A DNA stretch of 64,000 bases, from positions 930,001 to 994,000 of the forward strand of contig NZ_CP100604.1 of NCBI RefSeq assembly GCF_031202265.1. The letters run 5' to 3'. The position numbers and the translations under genes were made by a program. This document shows, in pieces, positions 59,621 through 64,000 of the stretch; the stretch's first letter is position 1; each line of letters opens with the position of its first letter. The notes below the pieces were generated by a model. It was not told where the DNA came from. It did no database searches and saw only the letters and a list, made by a program, of their open reading frames with translations. Source of the DNA: Bradyrhizobium sp. Ash2021 (lineage in GTDB: Bacteria > Pseudomonadota > Alphaproteobacteria > Rhizobiales > Xanthobacteraceae).

Positions 59621-59711
59621 TTGTGGGCCGGTGCAGGCGTCGCGCGGTGACTTATGTTCCGGCCGCCGCCGTGCTAGACCATGGCCATGCCGCAAACATG
59701 GAGGTGAACGC

Positions 59712-60284
59712 GTGAACCAGGCGATCACTTCCCAGGACACCTCCCGAAACGGCTTACTGGCAATCGGCGGCGGCGGCGTGCTGTCCGGCGTCCTGACGCC
59801 GCTGCTGCCGCAACTGATCGACAGGGTCAGCGGCGGTCCCGGCGATCTGCGCATTGCGCTGGCGGCGATTCCGTTTGCCGTCCTCGTTTTCATCGTGGCT
59901 CGCCGCACCAGCGTCAATCCGTGGTGGGCGGCGCTGCTGGCGGCGATCGTGACCATGGTCGCATTCGTCTGCGCGGTGAATGCCGCGATCTTCATCGACG
60001 GGCAGGCCAACGGCGCCGACAAGATGATGCGCAATATCCTGGCCGGGCTCGCCGGCGGCTTCATCGGCAGCGCGATCATGGCGCTCGGGATCGGCCGGTT
60101 GCCTGCGGGCCCGCGCGACGTCGTGGCCTGGTTGCAGATGCTGATCACCGGCACGCTCGCTGGCGCGCTGCTGGCGCTCGACAATGCGCTCGGGCTCGAC
60201 CAGACGTCGGTGCTTTATCCGGTGTGGCAGGCCGGCGTCGCGGTCCGGCTGGCGATGGCGTTGCAGCGGAGAAGGCGCGGCTGA
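59712..60284 (+). CDS. Multi-pass membrane protein of unknown function
   Basis: The 190-residue protein has about five hydrophobic segments (LLAIGGGGVLSGVLTPLL, ALAAIPFAVLVFIVA, WWAALLAAIVTMVAFVC, ILAGLAGGFIGSAIMAL, MLITGTLAGALLAL) and short polar loops. GTG at 59712 with GGAGG 8-9 nt upstream is the best start. No domain recognised. It follows the probable small-RNA terminator and is separate from the genes after it. Confidence 0.7.
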   Translation: MNQAITSQDTSRNGLLAIGGGGVLSGVLTPLLPQLIDRVSGGPGDLRIALAAIPFAVLVFIVARRTSVNPWWAALLAAIVTMVAFVCAVNAAIFIDGQANGADKMMRNILAGLAGGFIGSAIMALGIGRLPAGPRDVVAWLQMLITGTLAGALLALDNALGLDQTSVLYPVWQAGVAVRLAMALQRRRRG

Positions 60285-60336
60285 CTGGTGGGTGGGGCGG
60301 ATTGTGCTTGCGCCAATCCGGCCCCACAAATCTTGC

Positions 60337-60702
60337 TCAGGCGCCCTGCGGGATCTGATCGAGGAAGCCGGTGATGTTGCGGATCCGCCCGTCCTTCAGG
60401 ATGACGAAATCCGTGCCCTTGATCGGGCTGTCGGCGCCCTCGGGGCCGAGCCCCCAGGAGAAGCGGACGCGATCGCCATAGCCGTTGGGCTCGCCGATCA
60501 GCTTGAACTTGAAATCCGGAAAGCGCTGCTGCACGCCCGCGATCAAGGCATCGACGCCGTCATGGCCGTCGCCTGACATCAGTGGGTCGACATATCTGGC
60601 GTCGCTGGTCCAGTTGGTCGCCAGCATCTCGCGGCGGCGGCTCGGCATCCGCTCGTTCCACAGCTCGATGTAGCGGTGGGCAATGGTCGTGTGGTCAGTC
60701 AT
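60337..60702 (-). CDS. NTF2/SnoaL-like family protein
   Basis: The 121-residue cone-shaped fold protein opens MTDHTTIAHRYIELWNERMP, has the mid-region YVDPLMSGDGHDGVDALIAG and closes with strands WGLGPEGADSPIKGTDFVIL. Most such proteins are small binding proteins or isomerases with a deep pocket. Cytosolic, monocistronic, ligand unknown. Confidence 0.82.
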   Translation of the reverse strand: MTDHTTIAHRYIELWNERMPSRRREMLATNWTSDARYVDPLMSGDGHDGVDALIAGVQQRFPDFKFKLIGEPNGYGDRVRFSWGLGPEGADSPIKGTDFVILKDGRIRNITGFLDQIPQGA

Positions 60703-60717
60703 GTTGCTCTCCTTCGT

Positions 60718-60775
60718 TAGAGCGTTTTCAAGCGAAGTGGATACCGGTTCGCGTGAAGAAAACGCGTCAAGACAA
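60718..60775. repeat. Dispersed repeat (AGCGTTTTC ... GAAAACGCGT type)
   Basis: GAGCGTTTTCAAGCGAAGTGG and the inverted part GCGTGAAGAAAACGCGTC flank an ACCGGTTCG core. The same element occurs at 61829-61885. It is another intergenic repeat of the Bradyrhizobium group. Confidence 0.8.
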
Positions 60776-60875
60776 AAACCAGAGCCGAACAGGCTCTGGC
60801 ACCGAATTTATTCGGCAGTTCGACTATCGAAGGTTCGCGCGCAGGGATCGATTACCTCGGAGGTCATGGCGCGCG

Positions 60876-61196
60876 CTACGGCGCGATATTGAGCACCGCC
60901 CTCATGTTGGGATGGAAGCGGCAATAATATTCGACCGTGCCGGCTTTCTTCAAAACCGATGTCACCGTCTTGTTCGGCGGTATCGTCAGGTCAAAATCGC
61001 CGTTCCGCGCGGTCGCGGTGTGGGCGAAGACATCCTTGTTGATCCATTCGATGGTGTCGCCGACCTTGGCCGAAGCCTCGGCCGGCGAGATCACGAGATT
61101 TTCCATGACGACCTGAATTGTCGCCGCATGTGCCGGGACGGCCAACGCTGCAAGCGCAAGCAGCGTCACGACGGAGAGATGCCGTCTCGACAACAT
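60876..61196 (-). CDS. Exported cupredoxin (blue-copper-like) protein
   Basis: The 106-residue protein has a signal peptide (MLSRRHLSVVTLLALAALAV, cleavage after AHA) and a cupredoxin domain with copper ligands in the classic order: His of FAHTATARNGDFD, then Cys, His and Met in YYCRFHPNM. It is an electron carrier or copper-binding protein of the periplasm. It follows a DUF4142 gene by 10 bp and both lie behind an ECF sigma gene. Confidence 0.9.
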   Translation of the reverse strand: MLSRRHLSVVTLLALAALAVPAHAATIQVVMENLVISPAEASAKVGDTIEWINKDVFAHTATARNGDFDLTIPPNKTVTSVLKKAGTVEYYCRFHPNMRAVLNIAP

Positions 61197-61206
61197 GGCG
61201 GGCTCC

Positions 61207-61728
61207 CTACTTCAGTTCGGCGGCGACGTGTTCGGCATGTTGCTCGTGGCCCTGAAAGATCTTCAGGCCGGTCTGCAGCAGGCTCTTCAGCTCGGGATTG
61301 CTGGCCGACGGAATCAACTGCGTCTCCAGCGCAGTGTTGACCGTCTTGTGGTAGGCCACTTCGTTGGCGACATAGGCCTTGTCGTAGTCGGCGCCCTTCA
61401 ACTTGCCGAGTTCGGCAAGCTTGTCGGCGGCCTGCTTCGACAGCGCCTTGCTGGTGTCGTTATCCTCCGGCGTCACATTGAGCTTCTTGACGAGGTCCAG
61501 CGCCTGCTTGTTGACGGCTTCATGGTCGCGCACCATGTCTTCGGCGAACGCCTTGACGTCCTTGTTGCCGGCTTTCGAGATCGCCTGCCTGGCGGCGGCG
61601 ATATCGATGACGCCGGCGGTGTAGGCGATATGCGCGATCTGCGGATCGGTGGGCTTGGCGCCTTCGGCGAGGGCGGCGCTGCCCAAAAGGCTCAATGCGG
61701 CGATAGCCGCGCTCAAACGAACGAACAT
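61207..61728 (-). CDS. DUF4142 family exported protein
   Basis: The 173-residue protein has a signal peptide (LSAAIAALSLLGSAALA) and a ferritin-like four-helix DUF4142 domain with KDVKAFAEDMVRDHEAVNKQ and YVANEVAYHKTVNTALE containing paired His/Glu-type residues. The family is exported and often stress-linked. The start MFVRLSAAI is chosen as the Met just before the signal peptide. Probably co-transcribed with the cupredoxin gene. Confidence 0.85.
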   Translation of the reverse strand: MFVRLSAAIAALSLLGSAALAEGAKPTDPQIAHIAYTAGVIDIAAARQAISKAGNKDVKAFAEDMVRDHEAVNKQALDLVKKLNVTPEDNDTSKALSKQAADKLAELGKLKGADYDKAYVANEVAYHKTVNTALETQLIPSASNPELKSLLQTGLKIFQGHEQHAEHVAAELK

Positions 61729-61828
61729 GATTTGACACTCCTGTGGCCTGCCGGAAACGGCCGGCGCCTGGTTGGTTGCACAGGAGTTGGATGGCGCTGA
61801 TGCGCGGAGGTTCCCGGAAAAATTATGC

Positions 61829-61885
61829 AAAGCGTTTTCGAGCGAAGTGGGTACCGGTTCGCATGAAGAAAACGCGTCAGACCAG
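61829..61885. repeat. Dispersed repeat, same family as 60718-60775
   Basis: AAAGCGTTTTCGAGCGAAGTGG and GAAGAAAACGCGTC around ACCGGTTCG. It lies between the ECF sigma gene end and the DUF4142 gene. Confidence 0.8.
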
Positions 61886-61887
61886 AA

Positions 61888-62571
61888 TCAGAAGCCCAGC
61901 CGCTTCAGCACCGCGTCGGTCAGCCGCTCGCAGCGCCTGCCGGCAAACGGAAACGCCTCCATTACCACGGGGCCGATTTTCTTCTCGACATTGTCGCGCA
62001 GCATGGTGCGGGCGCGATGCAGCCGCGTCTTCACGGTTTCCGGCTTCAGCCCGAGGATCTCGGCGGTTTCCTCGACATTCATGCCCTCGATCACGCGGGT
62101 GATGAAGACGAGACGAAACGCCTCGGGCAGCTCGTCGATCGCGTGTTCGACGACATGCTGAATTTCACGCTGGGCCATGGATTTTTCCGGATCGGCGGCG
62201 GCCGACAAGGGGAACTGGATGATTTGCGCTTCGAGCACGCGTTGCGGCAACGAACTCCACTCCACGCCCGGCCGCTGCCGGCGCAGCCGCCCGAGCGCCT
62301 CGTTCATGGCGATACGGGAAAGCCAGGTGGAAAGGCTGGAGTCGGCGCGGAACTGGTCCAGATGCGTGAATGCCCGGACATAGGTTTCCTGGACCACATC
62401 CTCGGCTTCGCTGTCGTTGCGCAATATGCCGCGGGCCAGCCGGAACAGCCTGCGATTGTTGGTCTGCATGATCGCGCGAACCGCGGCCTCGTCGCGGGAC
62501 CGCGCGCGCCGGACCAGTTCGGCGTCGATGGGGCCGCTCGGAACTGCGCGTGGGGCCTGGGTGTGACGCAT
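61888..62571 (-). CDS. ECF-type RNA polymerase sigma factor
   Basis: The 227-residue sigma-70 family factor has region 2 (LFRLARGILRNDSEAEDVVQ then TYVRAFTHLDQF, LSTWLSRIAMNEALGRLRRQ) and region 4 (LPEAFRLVFITRVIEGMNVE, LGLKPETVKTRLHRAR). A C-terminal tail of about 25 residues with FAGRRCERL has a Cys that could bind metal. No anti-sigma gene is next to it. The DUF4142 and cupredoxin genes downstream are probable targets. Confidence 0.9.
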   Translation of the reverse strand: MRHTQAPRAVPSGPIDAELVRRARSRDEAAVRAIMQTNNRRLFRLARGILRNDSEAEDVVQETYVRAFTHLDQFRADSSLSTWLSRIAMNEALGRLRRQRPGVEWSSLPQRVLEAQIIQFPLSAAADPEKSMAQREIQHVVEHAIDELPEAFRLVFITRVIEGMNVEETAEILGLKPETVKTRLHRARTMLRDNVEKKIGPVVMEAFPFAGRRCERLTDAVLKRLGF

Positions 62572-62743
62572 GATGGTTTTGCTCGATCTGATAAATGGTT
62601 ATCGAGGTATTAGATGCGGCCGTGCCGAACAGGTTCCCTGGTAAACTCCAAAAATTACGAATATCGCCGGAGAGGGGCCCAGACGCCGGCGCGCCTGAGC
62701 CCTGTTGTCCGATATTGGACCTAAGCCTGTGCGTTCGCCGGCG

Positions 62744-63094
62744 TCACTTCGCCGCGACCACCATGATTTCAACGCCATATTGCGGTGCGGCCAGCTTGGC
62801 TTCGACGGTGGCGCGCGCCGGCGTGTTTCCGGCCGATACCCAGCCGTCCCACACCGCGTTCATCTCGGCGAAGTTTTTCATGTCGGTGAGGTAGATCGTG
62901 GCCGTCAGCAGCTTCGATTTGTCGCTTCCGGCCTTGGCGAGATGGCTGTCGATGATCGAGAGCACCTCCTGCGTCTGCTTGGTCACGCTTTCGCCGGTCG
63001 CCTTGTGGGCCACGACCCCCGCGAGATAAACGGTGTTGCCGTGGACGACGACCTGGCTCATGCGCGGGCCGGTTTCGAAACGCTGGATGGTCAT
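62744..63094 (-). CDS. RidA family protein
   Basis: The 116-residue YjgF/RidA-type protein has NTVYLAGVVAHKATGESVTK, the helix TQEVLSIIDSHLAKAGSDKS, and the C-terminal ATVEAKLAAPQYGVEIMVVA. The family deaminates reactive enamines or imines; the Arg of canonical RidA (in ARA-x-VEV) is present as ARATVEA. Cytosolic, monocistronic. Confidence 0.88.
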   Translation of the reverse strand: MTIQRFETGPRMSQVVVHGNTVYLAGVVAHKATGESVTKQTQEVLSIIDSHLAKAGSDKSKLLTATIYLTDMKNFAEMNAVWDGWVSAGNTPARATVEAKLAAPQYGVEIMVVAAK

Positions 63095-63128
63095 ACTGCT
63101 CTCCTGATTGGTTGCGGCGACTGCTTAG

Positions 63129-63176
63129 CGCATGATCCGGAAAAGTGGAAACCGGTTTTCCGAAATGATCTAGCGC
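63129..63176. repeat. Dispersed hairpin repeat, same family as 2712-2760
   Basis: GCGCATGATCCGGAAAAGTGG and ACCGGTTTTCCGAAATGATC form the usual imperfect hairpin between the RidA gene and the esterase. Confidence 0.85.
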
Positions 63177-63233
63177 GTTGGCGCGCCATCGGCCACAGCG
63201 TTCGCCATGACGCCTGCCGGGATCACCCATGCA

Positions 63234-64000
63234 TTAGGGAAATTTTTTGAAAAACGCCCAGATCGTCTCGGCACCGTCGATGTCGTGGTTTTGCGGCCCG
63301 AAGAACGCGGTCGCGATGCCTGGAAAGCGCGCATCCGGCAAGTGGCTGGGCATGCGGTGGCCGCCGCCATTGACGCGATAGAGCACGGCATCGCGCCCCG
63401 GCGGGCAGTGCGACGAGATCAGCGTCACCGTGCTCCGGTCCGATTGATCGCGGTCGTCGAGATCGGTCGCGGCGGCATCCTGCGCCTCGCAGCCATTGAC
63501 GCGGCGCCAGAACGCCAGCGTCTTTTCGGCCGACCAAAATCCTTCCACCGCGAAGCGGCTGGCGCCCTTGCCGCCCTGATACGGAATCAGGGGATCGATC
63601 GTTCCGTTCATGATCAGCATCGGCACCGGGCGCGACGGGCGGCAGGCGCTGGCCGATTCGTCGGTGAGATTCATGATGACGCTGGCGGCCGCCGCGAACA
63701 GATCGGCACGCGCGCAAGCGAGCGTCATGGTCATCGCGCCGCCATTTGAGAGGCCGGTGACGTAAATCCGCTTCGGGTCCGCGGTGCCGTCAGCGACATA
63801 TTTCCCGATCAGGGCGACGATGAAGGCTGTGTCGTCGGTACCTTTCGGCGCTACGCGGCCGGCGCGCTTGCCGTGGGGCCGCAGATCGGCCCAGGCGCGA
63901 TTGAGGCCGTCGGGAAAGATCACGCCAAAACGCTCGCGTTTGGCGACCTCCGGCCATGAGGTTCGGGTCATGACGTCGGCGCCGGTCTGGGTATTGCCAT
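63234..64000 (-). CDS. PHB-depolymerase/LpqC-like esterase (5-prime end outside window)
   Basis: The visible 255 residues are an alpha/beta hydrolase of the esterase/PHB depolymerase family: GNTQTGADVMTRTSWPEVAK at the edge, KRIYVTGLSNGGAMTMTLAC with nucleophile Ser in GLSNG, MLIMNGTIDPLIPYQGG with the acidic residue, and the His of GGGHRMPSHLP. The reading frame continues past position 64000, where the signal peptide and first strands should be. It probably hydrolyses polyester or feruloyl-type esters outside the cytoplasm. Confidence 0.85.
   Translation of the reverse strand, partial: GNTQTGADVMTRTSWPEVAKRERFGVIFPDGLNRAWADLRPHGKRAGRVAPKGTDDTAFIVALIGKYVADGTADPKRIYVTGLSNGGAMTMTLACARADLFAAAASVIMNLTDESASACRPSRPVPMLIMNGTIDPLIPYQGGKGASRFAVEGFWSAEKTLAFWRRVNGCEAQDAAATDLDDRDQSDRSTVTLISSHCPPGRDAVLYRVNGGGHRMPSHLPDARFPGIATAFFGPQNHDIDGAETIWAFFKKFP

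Noticed and set aside
56357..59711. Direct repeat of the tRNA-Gly 3-prime end as an att site
   Set aside because: I looked for the T-arm/acceptor sequence near the right edge and found no convincing copy; an exact search would be needed.

Overview
The window looks like the chromosome of an alphaproteobacterium of the Bradyrhizobium / Rhodopseudomonas / Afipia group (Nitrobacteraceae). The evidence is high-GC codon use, dispersed palindromic repeats typical of that group (639-719, 2712-2760, 59313-59360, 60718-60775, 61829-61885, 63129-63176), and many small exported proteins of families common there (DUF3551, BA14K-like, proteins ending Y-x-GGPKS). This placement is inferred from sequence features, not from a search.

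Layout. 1-2.6 kb: housekeeping-type genes (SRPBCC, VOC, ogt with an AraC regulator). 2778-2851: tRNA-Gly(CCC). 3-12.3 kb: an RND pump with its adaptor and a Ser/Thr/Pro-rich exported protein, then an OmpR-type two-component system. 12.4-19.5 kb: small exported proteins, 5-aminolevulinate synthase, and a GST / winged-helix regulator / agmatinase / catalase run. 20.2-27.5 kb: a PAS-rich sensor kinase with a FixJ-type regulator, a sulfite-oxidase-like molybdoenzyme with cytochrome c, a lone receiver and an exported DsrE-like protein. 28-34.4 kb: an AraC regulator, two oxidoreductases, a decayed cydB, a thioesterase and oxalate decarboxylase. 33.9-38.8 kb: a cupin, a PaoABC-type periplasmic aldehyde oxidase and cytochrome c. 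39-45 kb: a second RND pump with adaptor and two tandem Ser/Thr-rich exported proteins. 45.4-51 kb: an FdhF/YdeP-type formate-dehydrogenase-like enzyme, an RpoH-type sigma factor, a Gly/His-rich protein and fdhD. 51-58.5 kb: small exported proteins, a GlxA-type regulator, a soluble PQQ sugar dehydrogenase and a SoxCD-like pair. 58.6-64 kb: a Hint-domain protein, a membrane protein, an ECF sigma factor with DUF4142 and cupredoxin genes, RidA and an esterase.

The main unexplained signal is a repeated 22-bp element, called here the CTRAA box (gene-direction consensus CTRAA-N5-WTTTARTKG; the best copy is a perfect dyad, CACTAAA-N6-TTTAGTG). I find about 14 copies between 3986 and 55935, all in intergenic DNA and all pointing at a downstream gene. 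In at least eight of them a -10-like TAnnnT lies 19-20 bp after the box, which centres the box near -43, the position of a class II activator site. The boxes precede the first RND operon, the two-component system, an AraC gene, oxalate decarboxylase, the cupin/paoABC operon, the formate-dehydrogenase-like gene, the RpoH-like sigma gene, fdhD, the PQQ-dehydrogenase operon and several small exported proteins. A weak copy lies before the second RND operon. This suggests one local regulon joining export, C1/C2 acid and aldehyde oxidation and envelope proteins. The boxes fill the stretch between tRNA-Gly and about 56 kb, the same stretch in which the dispersed repeats are absent, so the block may be an acquired island. 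A second shared element (GGCCAAA-N11-TTTGGCC) precedes the GST gene and a small exported protein next to the GlxA-type regulator.
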